From assembly GCA_943788145.1 (NCBI GenBank), contig CALSPD010000029.1, forward strand, positions 1 to 64,000: DNA of 64,000 nt, given 5' to 3'. The position numbers and the translations under genes were made by a program. Every line of letters starts with the position of its first letter. Positions within the stretch are counted from its first letter, which is position 1. Below, piece by piece: positions 9,794-18,616 of the stretch. The notes beneath the pieces are model-generated. The model saw nothing but the letters and a program-made list of their open reading frames with translations, did not search any database and was not told the DNA's origin. The DNA is from an uncultured Flavobacteriales bacterium (GTDB lineage: Bacteria; Bacteroidota; Bacteroidia; Flavobacteriales_G; Salibacteraceae).

Positions 9794-11911
9794 ATGAGTG
9801 TGATTAAATCTTTCTTTTTTATTGTGTTCGGATTACTTCTGCTCTCTTCAGTTTCCGCTCAAACAGTGACCTCGAAGAGTTTTGAAGTAGAGATAAATCC
9901 GGATTGCTTGGGGTCTGAAGACGCCAAGACTATGAAGTATTTAGAAGTGGCGCGCGATCGAAAAAAGAATGATAAAGACAAGCGCGTTGATGCATTGAGA
10001 AAAGCATTGGAAGAAGATCCAACGTGCGCAGAAGCGCATTACTACCTTGGGCTTGAATTACTGCGAACAGCAATTTCTAAGAGCGCATCCTTAAAACCAG
10101 CTGTTTTTGAACTTACTGAGGTCGTAAGGCAGTGTCCCGATTTTCATTTTGAACCATATTATTATCTAGCGACCATAGCTCTAGGCAACGCAGAATATGT
10201 AGAGGCCGCCAAGTATTATGAGAAATACCTTGAATTATCGTCTAGCTCGCAGGAGCGATTAAATGAAGAGCGAGAAGCGACCATTCAATTGGACTATCAA
10301 TTCGCTAAATTCTTTGCTGATGCTTACAATAATCCCGTACCATTTAATCCTGAAAAAGTAGAAGGAGTCACCACGGACGAAGATGAATTTTTACCCCTGA
10401 TTTCAACCGATAACCAAAGTATGTTGCTGACGAGACGTTATACTGTTCAATCTGAAGTACGCACATCGGTTATAGCAGAAAAGGAAATGTATTTGGAGAA
10501 ATTTGTGCAAGCAAAACGCTTACCTTCTGGTTTTGAATCGGGTGAACCGTTGCCAAGTCCCTTCAATGAAAACCAAGCTTATCATTACGGAGGTGCATCG
10601 CTTAGTCTGGATAATAAGCATATCTATGTAACTATTTGTGTTCCAGCGCCTGGTGGTTATACAAATTGTGATATTTATACAGCCGATTTGGAGTATAAAA
10701 CCGACAAAGAAACCGGCCTCCTTGGATACCATTGGTCACCGTTGGAAAACATGGGGGCGAAAATTAATACCAAAGACGGATGGGAGTCTCAACCGAGTAT
10801 ATCAGCGGACGGTAAGACCTTGTATTTCTGTAGTGCTCGCGAAAACAGTAGGGGGATTGATATATATTATTCAGAAAAGGACGAATTCGGGACTTGGGGC
10901 GAGGCTAAAAACATCGGTCCTCCAATTAATACTGATTTCAACGATAAAACTCCCTATATGCATAGTGATTCGCGCACATTATACTTTGCTTCCGATGGTG
11001 CTGGTAACGATAACGCCCATTTGGGCTTTGGAGGCTATGATGTTTTTTATACGCGACAAAACGAAGATGGGACTTGGAGTAAGCCCAAAAATTTGGGTCA
11101 CCCGATAAACACGGCTGGAGATGAGCAGGCGTTTGTCGTAAGTACTGATGGAAAGCGGGTTTATTATTCTGCAAAAGATCCGAAATTGAGCCAATCTATT
11201 GATATCTGGAGTTTTGAATTGTATAAGGAAGCTCGACCTGATAATGTTGTTTTTGTTAAAGGGAAACTAACGGATGAACAGGGCGAACCTGCACGAAACG
11301 CCACCATTGAGCTGAAAACCATGCAATCGAAGGGAATTACAAAGGTGGATGTTGACACAGATGACGGGGCATACGCTGCGGTGATTGTTGTTCGGGATAA
11401 TGAAGATGTAGTGCTCAATGTCAAGGCTGATGGAATGGCGTTTCAATCTAAGCTTATCGAAGCAGAACTGGATAAGAATGTGCCAAAGCAAAGCAGAACA
11501 GATGAGGCAAGCGAAGAGGTGAGTACGTTGAAAGAAATTGACCTAAAAGTTGAGGAGGTTAGGGAAGGGGGCGTGTATAAAATTGAGGATATTTATTACA
11601 ATTCAAATTCCGCGCAGATTACTGAAAAGTCAAAATACATTCTAGGTGAGTTTGCTTTGTATCTAAATGATAATAAGTCGATTAAGTTGGCAATTCATGG
11701 GCATACAGATAACGTTGGGAAGTCGGAGGCGAACTTGGCATTAAGTACAGATCGAGCCTTCTCCGTAAAGCAATTTCTGGAATCTTTAGGTGTTGCGCCT
11801 GAGCGGATTCAATACAAAGGTTTTGGAGAAACCGTTCCTTTTGCTAGCAATGAAACAGCCGAAGGACGCGCATTAAATCGAAGGACAGAATTTTTGATTC
11901 TAAGTAAGTAA
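9794..11911 (+). CDS. PorE-like envelope protein: TPR, beta-propeller, CRD and OmpA domains
   Basis: The 705-aa protein has a signal peptide (LLLLSSVSAQ). In order it carries TPR-like helices (about residues 45-165), a PD40/WD40-like beta-propeller (about 190-470; repeats such as SQPSISADGKTLYFCSA), a carboxypeptidase-regulatory-like beta domain (about 485-555, VFVKGKLTDEQGEPARNATI), and an OmpA C-terminal peptidoglycan-binding domain (about 590-705, GHTDNVGKSEANLALSTDRA, NRRTEF). This domain order matches PorE, the Porphyromonas T9SS component that anchors the machinery to peptidoglycan. Here the signal peptide lacks an obvious lipobox. Several Bacteroidota paralogues share this architecture, so PorE itself is likely but not certain. 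Confidence 0.75.
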   Translation: MSVIKSFFFIVFGLLLLSSVSAQTVTSKSFEVEINPDCLGSEDAKTMKYLEVARDRKKNDKDKRVDALRKALEEDPTCAEAHYYLGLELLRTAISKSASLKPAVFELTEVVRQCPDFHFEPYYYLATIALGNAEYVEAAKYYEKYLELSSSSQERLNEEREATIQLDYQFAKFFADAYNNPVPFNPEKVEGVTTDEDEFLPLISTDNQSMLLTRRYTVQSEVRTSVIAEKEMYLEKFVQAKRLPSGFESGEPLPSPFNENQAYHYGGASLSLDNKHIYVTICVPAPGGYTNCDIYTADLEYKTDKETGLLGYHWSPLENMGAKINTKDGWESQPSISADGKTLYFCSARENSRGIDIYYSEKDEFGTWGEAKNIGPPINTDFNDKTPYMHSDSRTLYFASDGAGNDNAHLGFGGYDVFYTRQNEDGTWSKPKNLGHPINTAGDEQAFVVSTDGKRVYYSAKDPKLSQSIDIWSFELYKEARPDNVVFVKGKLTDEQGEPARNATIELKTMQSKGITKVDVDTDDGAYAAVIVVRDNEDVVLNVKADGMAFQSKLIEAELDKNVPKQSRTDEASEEVSTLKEIDLKVEEVREGGVYKIEDIYYNSNSAQITEKSKYILGEFALYLNDNKSIKLAIHGHTDNVGKSEANLALSTDRAFSVKQFLESLGVAPERIQYKGFGETVPFASNETAEGRALNRRTEFLILSK

Positions 11912-12056
11912 GGGACGGTCCAAGTTCGATAGCAAATTTGATTTGGTTTTACCCGCAAGGTGAGCCTTTTCTAAAATCTCTAATTACCTAAGTGACGGTA
12001 ATTATGGAGACCTGTGATCGCACTTTTAAGTTAATAAGTGGTGAAGAATATTCATG

Positions 12057-12086
12057 AAATAAAAATGGCCCTTGACGGGCCATTTA
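12057..12086 (-). terminator. Terminator of tRNA-Ser
   Basis: On the minus strand the stem AATGGCCC pairs with GGGCCATT around a 5-base loop (12064-12085), followed by TTTTATTT. It starts a dozen bases after the tRNA 3' end. Confidence 0.85.
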
Positions 12087-12097
12087 ATCTTTCTGTG

Positions 12098-12182
12098 CGG
12101 AGAGTGAGGGATTCGAACCCCCGGAGGTATTACCCTCAATAGTTTTCAAGACTACCGCAATCGACCACTCTGCCAACTCTCC
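12098..12182 (-). tRNA. tRNA-Ser (UGA)
   Basis: The minus strand folds as a class II tRNA with acceptor stem GGAGAGT/ACTCTCC and G as discriminator base. It has the D-arm GGCAGAGTGG, an anticodon loop CTTGAAA giving UGA, a long variable arm, and the T-arm with GGTTCGAATCC-like sequence. CCA is not encoded. Two further bases on each side (GC...GC) also pair, so ends could be placed two bases further out. Confidence 0.96.
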
Positions 12183-12186
12183 GCTG

Positions 12187-12219
12187 CAAAAGTAAAAATG
12201 TTGTGATACGGTAAATCAA
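12187..12219 (-). promoter_or_regulatory. Promoter of tRNA-Ser
   Basis: On the minus strand TACTTTTG (12187-12194) matches the -7 motif TAnnTTTG exactly, 4 bases from the tRNA 5' end. A TTG at 12217-12219 lies 22 bases further upstream. Both fit the sigma factor recognition pattern of Bacteroidota. Confidence 0.7.
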
Positions 12220-12282
12220 AAAATCATCTTCGATTGAAAATAATCGGAAACCCTCATGATTATTGAGTTGTAGAACCGTGGT

Positions 12283-13296
12283 CTATTTAAAAATGGAGAC
12301 TTCTGATAGGCCTTGATTGGTTTTTACTGCTCGGAACATGCTTGAAGTGTTGAAAGGCATCGAAACATTTCCTTGTCTATCCATAGCGATTAATCCACCT
12401 TTACCACCCAAGTTTTCTAATTCTTGGTGAATGACGTAGGAAGCGGCCTTATCCAAATCCCACCTTCTGTGAATCATTAAAGCGGAGACCTCATGGGCAA
12501 CAGCTAAGCGGATAAAATACTCACCATGTCCGGTACAAGATACCGCACAAGACTGATTATTTGCATAAGTGCCCGCTCCAATTATTGGCGAATCTCCGAT
12601 TCGATTGTTCTTTTTGTTGGCCATACCACCGCTACTTGTTCCTGCTGCTAGATCTCCATTTTGATCAAGCGCAACAGCGCCCACTGTTCCAAATTTTAAA
12701 TCGTTGATACCATTCTTTCTTTTATCAATCGGCAAGGTCGGTTCAACCTCTGATTTGTCTTCTGATTTCAACAATTTTATACGTTCCAAATTTTGCTCGG
12801 TTATAAAATAGGCAGGTTTTTCCATGGCTAGACCTGATTTTTTTGCAAACTCATCAGCCCCTTTTCCACTGAGGATTACATGAGGACTCTTGGTCATTAC
12901 TATTTGAGCCGCTGTGATAGGATTCTTTGTTAATTGCACACCAGCAACCGCACCAGCATTCAGTGTTTTTCCCAACATTATAGATGCATCCATTTCAGCG
13001 ATTTCCTCGTTACAAAGGACACTTCCTTTTCCAGCATTAAATAGTGGGCTGTCTTCCAAAGTTTTAATAGCAGCAACGATTGCCTCCTCCGATGTACCTC
13101 CTTCTAAAAGAATGGTATAGCCAATACTTAGAGCGTCATTTAGTTTCTTTTCGTAAGCCTCTATTTCGGCTTCGGAAAGATTCGCTTGGTTCATATAACC
13201 AGCGCCCCCATGAATCACAATTCCAATCGGCTTTTCCTGTCCAATTAGACTTGTAATGGTAAGTGTCATAGCGAGTAGTAGGAGCAGTCGTTTCAT
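12283..13296 (-). CDS. Isoaspartyl peptidase / plant-type L-asparaginase, exported
   Basis: This N-terminal nucleophile hydrolase family cleaves isoaspartyl dipeptides and asparagine after self-processing into two subunits. The 337-aa protein has a signal peptide ([17 protein letters not shown]), then HGGAGYM near residue 29. The family-typical [20 protein letters not shown] segment is present. The processing site is at [19 protein letters not shown], where the threonine of GTVG is the expected nucleophile. GNRIGDSP-like ([16 protein letters not shown]) and HGEYFIR motifs follow. Export suggests action in the periplasm on damaged peptides or asparagine. It is transcribed toward the tRNA-Ser gene with no operon partner. 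Confidence 0.92.
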   Translation of the reverse strand: MKRLLLLLAMTLTITSLIGQEKPIGIVIHGGAGYMNQANLSEAEIEAYEKKLNDALSIGYTILLEGGTSEEAIVAAIKTLEDSPLFNAGKGSVLCNEEIAEMDASIMLGKTLNAGAVAGVQLTKNPITAAQIVMTKSPHVILSGKGADEFAKKSGLAMEKPAYFITEQNLERIKLLKSEDKSEVEPTLPIDKRKNGINDLKFGTVGAVALDQNGDLAAGTSSGGMANKKNNRIGDSPIIGAGTYANNQSCAVSCTGHGEYFIRLAVAHEVSALMIHRRWDLDKAASYVIHQELENLGGKGGLIAMDRQGNVSMPFNTSSMFRAVKTNQGLSEVSIFK

Positions 13297-13358
13297 GTTA
13301 TTAAGAGTCAGTAGTTTAAAAAGTTCAATAGAGGGTCAATGTTTCCAATACAAATCTC

Positions 13359-13366
13359 TATTTTTG
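13359..13366 (+). promoter_or_regulatory. -7 promoter element upstream of the L33 gene
   Basis: TATTTTTG fits TAnnTTTG exactly and is followed by GCGCC. It lies 27 bases before ATG 13394 and inside a longer upstream reading frame, which argues that translation starts at 13394. No clear -33 TTG at standard spacing was seen. Confidence 0.5.
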
Positions 13367-13393
13367 CGCCCCGATTTTACAAAGACAAAGATC

Positions 13394-13576
13394 ATGGCAA
13401 AGAAAGGCAATAGAGTTCAAGTTATTATGGAGTGCACCGAGCACAAGGAAAGCGGTCAGCCAGGAACGTCTCGTTATATTACAACGAAGAACAGGAAAAA
13501 TACACCTGAAAGAATGGAATTGAAAAAATACAATCCCATCTTAAGAAGGATAACTGTTCACAAAGAAATTAAGTAG
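13394..13576 (+). CDS. rpmG: 50S ribosomal protein L33
   Basis: The 60-aa protein [20 protein letters not shown]... shows the L33 pattern with [20 protein letters not shown] and KKYNPILRR. The frame is open upstream to 13256, but ATG 13394 gives the family start and follows a promoter element. Only one cysteine is present in the first half, so this is the non-zinc type without paired CxxC motifs. It heads the conserved rpmG-DUF4295-ftsY-rimO cluster. rpmB, often just upstream in related genomes, is not here. Confidence 0.95.
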   Translation: MAKKGNRVQVIMECTEHKESGQPGTSRYITTKNRKNTPERMELKKYNPILRRITVHKEIK

Positions 13577-13598
13577 TTAACTCGAAAAGAATTAAGTC

Positions 13599-13754
13599 AT
13601 GGCAAAGAAAACAGTAGCTGGACTCCGTAAACAAGGAGCAAAAGATTTCACGAAAGTGATTAAAATGGTAAAATCTGAAAAAAGCGGAGCCTATAGCTTT
13701 CGCGAAGAAGTAATGCCTAAGGATGCGGTTGACGCCTTCTTAAGCGCAAAGTAA
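13599..13754 (+). CDS. DUF4295 small basic protein, probable ribosomal protein bL38
   Basis: ATG 13599 opens a 51-aa lysine-rich protein (MAKKTVAGLRKQGAKDFTKV..., ending FLSAK), 22 bases after rpmG. Composition, size and position between rpmG and ftsY match the DUF4295 family, which is confined to Bacteroidota. From memory, a protein of this family was seen in Flavobacterium ribosome structures and named bL38; treat that name as recalled, not checked. Its place directly after a ribosomal protein gene supports a ribosomal role. Confidence 0.85.
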   Translation: MAKKTVAGLRKQGAKDFTKVIKMVKSEKSGAYSFREEVMPKDAVDAFLSAK

Positions 13755-13828
13755 TTTCCGAATTAAAGATATTTGAAAGCTTTCCGTTTTAAAAGGAAGG
13801 CTTTCTTTGTTTATATCAACACCTATTA

Positions 13829-14791
13829 ATGGCATTATTTGGTCTTTTTAAATCTAAAAAGGAATCCTTAGACAAAGGGTTAGAAAAGACGCGTGAAAGC
13901 GTTTTCTCCAAAATCTCGCGTGTTGTTGTTGGAAAGTCCAAAGTGGACGATCAAGTTTTAGATGATTTGGAGGAAGTCTTGGTTACCTCAGATGTGGGAG
14001 TTGACACGACTTTGAAAATTATAAAGCGAATCGAGGAACGCGTGTCCAAGGACAAGTATGTAAATGCGGAAGAACTGAACACCATTCTAAAGGAAGAAAT
14101 CATCGCTCTTTTAGAGGAGAACAAAGCGGGTGAAGTCAAAAACTTCGAAGAGGATCTGAATAAGAAGCCTTATGTAATGATGGTGGTTGGAGTAAATGGA
14201 GTTGGGAAAACAACGACCATTGGAAAACTCGCCAATCAATTTAAAGGAGCTGGGAAAAAAGTTGTTGTTGGGGCTGCCGACACCTTCCGAGCTGCCGCAA
14301 TCGATCAGCTTGTCGTTTGGGGCGAACGCGCTGGGGTTCCAGTGATTAGTCAGCAAATGGGATCTGATCCGGCATCCGTAGCCTTTGATACATTACAATC
14401 GGCCGTAAATCAAAACGCAGATGTGGTCATTATTGATACCGCTGGTCGGCTTCATAATAAGATTGGGTTGATGAGCGAGCTGAGTAAGATCAAGCGCGTA
14501 ATGCAAAAAGTAGTTCCAGATGCACCACATGAAATTCTTCTTGTGCTAGACGCAAGTACAGGACAAAATGCCTTCGAACAAGCCAAACAGTTTATTGCAG
14601 CCACTGAAGTCAATGCCCTGGCGCTAACGAAATTAGATGGAACGGCAAAGGGTGGGGTAGTGATTGGAATCAGTGACCAGTTTAAAATTCCGGTAAAGTA
14701 CATTGGCGTTGGAGAGAAAATTGACGATCTACAACTCTTCAATCGACAGATGTTTGTCGAGTCATTGTTTCAGTCGAAATCTATCAAATAA
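13829..14791 (+). CDS. ftsY: Signal recognition particle receptor FtsY
   Basis: FtsY is the membrane-associated GTPase that receives SRP-ribosome complexes for co-translational insertion. At 320 aa it is a short form without a long acidic N-terminus: a helical N-domain (residues about 15-105) is followed by the G-domain. Motifs are GVNGVGKTTTIGKLA (G1), DTFRAAAIDQL, DTAGRLHNK (G3), TKLDGTAKGG (G4) and a final GVGEKIDDLQ. It sits 74 bases downstream of the DUF4295 gene and its stop codon directly abuts the start of rimO. Confidence 0.97.
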   Translation: MALFGLFKSKKESLDKGLEKTRESVFSKISRVVVGKSKVDDQVLDDLEEVLVTSDVGVDTTLKIIKRIEERVSKDKYVNAEELNTILKEEIIALLEENKAGEVKNFEEDLNKKPYVMMVVGVNGVGKTTTIGKLANQFKGAGKKVVVGAADTFRAAAIDQLVVWGERAGVPVISQQMGSDPASVAFDTLQSAVNQNADVVIIDTAGRLHNKIGLMSELSKIKRVMQKVVPDAPHEILLVLDASTGQNAFEQAKQFIAATEVNALALTKLDGTAKGGVVIGISDQFKIPVKYIGVGEKIDDLQLFNRQMFVESLFQSKSIK

Positions 14792-16105
14792 ATGCGAACC
14801 AAAGGCAAACGTTCCGAAAAAATCAACGTGGTAACGTTGGGTTGTTCAAAGAACATTTTCGATTCTGAAATCCTTATGGCTCAATTAAAAGCCAACGATT
14901 TCAGTGTAGAACACGAGAGTGAAAATGAAGACTTTGATACAGTCATCATTAATACTTGTGGATTCATTGACAATGCCAAAGAAGAATCGATCAATACTAT
15001 ACTTCAATTCAGTGAAGCAAAGTCCAAGGGCTGGGTCAATAAGGTGATAGTAACAGGCTGTTTAAGCGAGCGTTATCGAGAAGAATTGGAGCTTGAGATT
15101 CCAGACGTTGACGCTTGGTTTGGGACGCGCGAATTACCACGTTTGCTTAAGGTTTTAAAAGCAGATTATAAAGCAGAATTGGTTGGTGAGCGTTTCTTAA
15201 CAACGCCTACTCATTATGCTTATTTAAAGATTAGCGAAGGATGCGATCGGCCATGCGCTTTTTGTGCCATTCCGCTAATGCGGGGAAAACATATTAGCAC
15301 GCCTATCGAAGAATTAGAGAAGCAAGCAAAATCTTTAGCAGCTCAGGGAACAAAGGAATTGATTCTGATTGCCCAAGACTCTACTTATTATGGCCTCGAT
15401 ATCTATGGAAAACGAAATCTAGCTGAATTGCTAAAGCGGCTTTCTCAAGTAGAAGGAATTGAATGGATACGAGTTCATTACGCATACCCTGCCGGATTCC
15501 CAATGGATGCCATTGAAGAAATGGCCAACAACCCGAAGATTTGCAATTATTTAGACATGCCTCTTCAACATATTAATGATGAGGTGTTGAAGCGAATGCG
15601 AAGAGGAACAAATCGAGGAAAAACAGATCGAATTCTCGCGGAAATGAGAATTGTCAACCCAGGGATGTCCATTCGGACCACCTTAATTTCTGGTTTTCCT
15701 GGTGAGACCATCGATCAACATAATGAACTTGTTGATTGGGTGCGTAGTTCAAGATTTGATCGTTTGGGTGTTTTCACTTATAGCCACGAAGAAAACACGC
15801 ATGCACATCAATACGAGGATGATGTGTCGGAGGAAGAAAAGCAACGCAGGGTTGCTGAAATTATGGCGGTTCAGGAGGAGATTAGCCTTCAATTGAATGA
15901 GAAAAGGGTCGGAACCATTCAAAAGGTACTTATTGATCGAAAGGAATCCGGTTTTTATGTGGGCCGGACGCAGTTTGACTCGCCTGAGGTTGATAATGAA
16001 GTTTTGGTCAAAACAGAAAATGGCTACTTGAGGATAGGTGATTTCGTAGATGTAACTATTACCGGATGCTCGCCATTTGATTTGGAAGGTGAAGTTCTTT
16101 CATAG
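14792..16105 (+). CDS. rimO: Ribosomal protein S12 methylthiotransferase RimO
   Basis: RimO is a radical-SAM enzyme that adds a methylthio group to an aspartate of ribosomal protein S12. The 437-aa protein has the N-terminal methylthiotransferase domain with its cysteines (TLGCSKNIFDSE, NTCGFI, VTGCLSERY). The radical-SAM motif CDRPCAFCAIP follows at about residue 151, and a C-terminal TRAM domain ends in GCSPFDLEGEV. The start codon follows the ftsY stop codon with no gap, so the two are translationally linked. Confidence 0.97.
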   Translation: MRTKGKRSEKINVVTLGCSKNIFDSEILMAQLKANDFSVEHESENEDFDTVIINTCGFIDNAKEESINTILQFSEAKSKGWVNKVIVTGCLSERYREELELEIPDVDAWFGTRELPRLLKVLKADYKAELVGERFLTTPTHYAYLKISEGCDRPCAFCAIPLMRGKHISTPIEELEKQAKSLAAQGTKELILIAQDSTYYGLDIYGKRNLAELLKRLSQVEGIEWIRVHYAYPAGFPMDAIEEMANNPKICNYLDMPLQHINDEVLKRMRRGTNRGKTDRILAEMRIVNPGMSIRTTLISGFPGETIDQHNELVDWVRSSRFDRLGVFTYSHEENTHAHQYEDDVSEEEKQRRVAEIMAVQEEISLQLNEKRVGTIQKVLIDRKESGFYVGRTQFDSPEVDNEVLVKTENGYLRIGDFVDVTITGCSPFDLEGEVLS

Positions 16106-16141
16106 ATAAAGGGCCTTACTTCTTGAACTATTGCTTCATTT

Positions 16142-17740
16142 GTGCGTTATCCAAACAAGTTGAATCTCAAACAAAAAATAAAACCGAATCTTCCAACTTT
16201 GGTTCAAGACTACTTGAATCAGAACGAGTCATTAAGCTCCTTTTATGATTTTGCTCCCTCTTTAAAGGGATTGAAAGAAGCATATTCCAAACGGTCTAAA
16301 TTCCCGGTTAATCGCGAAGTATTGGTAGAAACGCTTTTGGAACAAGCAGGTCAAAGCGGATTTGCGACAGAAATTACCAATTCTCAAATTCTGCGCTTGC
16401 GAAATCCAAAAGTGATGACAGTAACCACTGGTCATCAACTCTGCGTATATGGAGGGCCTATGTTCTTTATGTACAAGATTCTTTCTGTTATTGGATTGTC
16501 GAGGAAATTAGAGGCGGAAGGGATGGAAGTTGTGCCAGTCTATTGGATGGCTTCTGAGGATCATGATTTTGATGAGATCAACCACGTCCATTTAAAAGGA
16601 GAAAAAATAACCTGGAATACAAATCAGTCTGGTGCTGTTGGCTCAATTTCGATCATCGACCTTGATGAATTCAAACATCACCTGAAACATCAATTTTCAA
16701 ATGATTATCGATATGATGATACCTTGAATCAACTGGATATCATTTTTAATTCTTCTAAAACGCTTTCCCAAGCCATTCAAGATTTTGTCTATTGGGTTTT
16801 TGCACAGGAAGGAATTGTTGTGATTGATCCTAATGTTCGAGGATTAAAGGAAGAGTTTAAGCGAGTTGCCCGATCTGAATTAACCGATCAAATTTCTTCG
16901 ATTCAGCTCACTAAAAGCAATGAGTCGTTACAAGAGAAGGGATATCCAGTTCAAGTTAATGGTAGGTCCATCAATCTGTTTTGGTTGGATGATAATTATC
17001 GGGAACGAATCGAATGGAATGGAGCAACATTTGAAACCCCAGACAAGAAAAATCAATGGGAATTAGGAGAGCTTTTGAGACTCGTGGATAATGCGCCAGA
17101 GCATTTTAGTCCAAATGTCATTCTTCGACCTGTTTACCAAGAAATGATCTTACCAAATCTTGCATATATCGGTGGGCCTGGAGAAACGAGTTATTGGCTT
17201 CAACTGAAGTCAGTTTTTAAAGCCTTTGGCGTCTTTATGCCTGTCGTTCTCATGCGTGACATGTTTTTATTGGTTAATGATACATTAGATAAAAAGATCG
17301 AAAAGTTGGGAATTGAATACAGCGATCTCTTGAAGAATCAAGATTGGTTGTTTACGGAATTGGTAAAACGAAAAGGAAGCAATGAGTTCATTATCGAAGA
17401 AATTCGTGAACCAATTTCAAAGGCGTTGCAACATGCTATTGACCAAATCGATGAAGTTGACGTTACGTTGAGTCAAAGCGCAAAAACGGAAACAGTCCGA
17501 ATCTTAAAGCGACTCAATGTCTTGCAGTCCAAACTATTGCGATCCGATAAACGAAAAAGCGAAGAACTTCAGCAAAGATTGCAGTCGCTGTTTTCAGAAG
17601 TTTATCAAAATGGCACTCCTCAAGAGCGATTGGATAATTGGCTCAATCACTTTCAAAACCCAAAGCAGATTATTGAATTTTTGGAATGGATTGACCCCTT
17701 AGCCTCGGATAGATTGAAGGTCGTTTCCCACAAGGCATAG
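16142..17740 (+). CDS. bshC: BshC, cysteine-adding enzyme of bacillithiol synthesis
   Basis: BshC joins cysteine to glucosaminyl-malate to complete bacillithiol. The 532-aa protein matches family length and carries VTTGHQLCVYGGPMFFMYK (about residues 97-115), VYWMASEDHDFDEIN (about 138-152) and YIGGPGETSYWLQL. The C-terminal third is a long helical region (about 385-510) consistent with the BshC coiled coil. I use GTG 16142 as start, which gives MRYPNKLNL; no better ATG exists nearby. bshA and bshB are not in the window. Together with egtB/egtD at 61193-63293 this suggests two low-molecular-weight thiols in one cell. Confidence 0.93.
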   Translation: MRYPNKLNLKQKIKPNLPTLVQDYLNQNESLSSFYDFAPSLKGLKEAYSKRSKFPVNREVLVETLLEQAGQSGFATEITNSQILRLRNPKVMTVTTGHQLCVYGGPMFFMYKILSVIGLSRKLEAEGMEVVPVYWMASEDHDFDEINHVHLKGEKITWNTNQSGAVGSISIIDLDEFKHHLKHQFSNDYRYDDTLNQLDIIFNSSKTLSQAIQDFVYWVFAQEGIVVIDPNVRGLKEEFKRVARSELTDQISSIQLTKSNESLQEKGYPVQVNGRSINLFWLDDNYRERIEWNGATFETPDKKNQWELGELLRLVDNAPEHFSPNVILRPVYQEMILPNLAYIGGPGETSYWLQLKSVFKAFGVFMPVVLMRDMFLLVNDTLDKKIEKLGIEYSDLLKNQDWLFTELVKRKGSNEFIIEEIREPISKALQHAIDQIDEVDVTLSQSAKTETVRILKRLNVLQSKLLRSDKRKSEELQQRLQSLFSEVYQNGTPQERLDNWLNHFQNPKQIIEFLEWIDPLASDRLKVVSHKA

Positions 17741-17789
17741 GCAATAGATAAAATATTATAGAATTTATGTGTAGGTACACATTTCTATA

Positions 17790-17797
17790 TACTTTTG
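17790..17797 (+). promoter_or_regulatory. -7 promoter element of the YceI gene
   Basis: TACTTTTG matches TAnnTTTG exactly and is followed by CACC, 10 bases before ATG 17808. The arrangement implies a very short leader. Confidence 0.55.
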
Positions 17798-17807
17798 CAC
17801 CTCTAAA

Positions 17808-18464
17808 ATGAAAACTATGAAAAAAACACAATTATTTTTAGCGTTTATCGCTGCAGGTGCTTTGATGACATCTTGTGCTGGCGAAACTGCTCACGAAGGA
17901 GAAGAAACAACAACTGAGACAAGCGAAGAAGTTGCAGTTTCTAGCGATGGCGAATGGGTTATCGATACAGAAAAGTCAACCATAACTTGGGAAGGTGGAA
18001 CAGCAGGAGCGCAAGTCTATGCTCACACTGGGACTTTGAAAATTAAAGAAGGAAAAATCACTTCTGCAGATAATATGGTGACAGGAGGTTTAATTATTGT
18101 TGATATGTCTTCCATTAACCCTACCGATGAGAACTACTCAGAAGAGCATCCTGCAAGCGATTTAGTTGGTCATTTATCAAGTCCAGACTTTTTCGATGTT
18201 GCTAACAATCCTACTGCAACTTTCGCAATTAAAGAAGCTCACGGAAATGACATACATGGAACAATGACCATTCGTGGCACGTCAAACGAAGAGCACATTC
18301 AGTTCGATATGATCAACTTCACACCCGAAGGCGAAATGACAGGTGAAGGAATGATGGAATTCAATCGTCAGAACTATGGTGTTGCATGGAAGCATTATTT
18401 GAAGGATGTGATCCTTGCAGATGGCATTCAATTGCGTTTTAACATCGTGGCTAAAAAAGCTTAA
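17808..18464 (+). CDS. YceI family lipoprotein
   Basis: YceI-like proteins are small lipocalin-like beta-barrels that bind amphiphilic or isoprenoid ligands. The 218-aa protein has a lipoprotein signal ending at LMTSCAGE, so it should be lipid-anchored. An acidic linker (residues about 27-45) is followed by the YceI domain from DGEWVIDTEKSTITWEGG to the C-terminus. Visible family features are SSPDFFDVANNPTATFAI and a late FNRQNYGVAWKH segment. The ATG at 17817 (MKKTQLF) is an equally good start. It is monocistronic between its own promoter and terminator. Confidence 0.92.
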   Translation: MKTMKKTQLFLAFIAAGALMTSCAGETAHEGEETTTETSEEVAVSSDGEWVIDTEKSTITWEGGTAGAQVYAHTGTLKIKEGKITSADNMVTGGLIIVDMSSINPTDENYSEEHPASDLVGHLSSPDFFDVANNPTATFAIKEAHGNDIHGTMTIRGTSNEEHIQFDMINFTPEGEMTGEGMMEFNRQNYGVAWKHYLKDVILADGIQLRFNIVAKKA

Positions 18465-18494
18465 GAAAGAGATTTCCGTTTGGAATCAATTTGG

Positions 18495-18520
18495 AGGCGC
18501 CCTAGGGCGCTTTTTTTTTT
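18495..18520 (+). terminator. Terminator after the YceI gene
   Basis: The palindrome GCGCCCTAGGGCGC (18497-18510) is followed by ten T residues. It lies 30 bases past the stop codon. Confidence 0.85.
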
Positions 18521-18605
18521 GTTTCATATTTACGCAAGCGTTGATAACTGACGAGCTTCGTTAATAAACCATTGGCAACACATTAGGTGATTGACACACA
18601 AAATT

Positions 18606-18613
18606 TACATTTG
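18606..18613 (+). promoter_or_regulatory. -7 promoter element directly before guaA
   Basis: TACATTTG is an exact TAnnTTTG match and ends 3 bases before ATG 18617. Transcripts would be nearly leaderless. It lies inside the reading frame that runs up from GTG 18587, which argues against that earlier start. Confidence 0.55.
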
Positions 18614-18616
18614 CGC

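Noticed and set aside
11912-12056. Possible small RNA downstream of the PorE-like gene
   Set aside because: There is no clear promoter motif or terminator on the plus strand; the only hairpin belongs to tRNA-Ser.
13256-13393. Upstream extension of the L33 gene
   Set aside because: The extension is antisense to the asparaginase start and contains the promoter; L33 family length is met from 13394.
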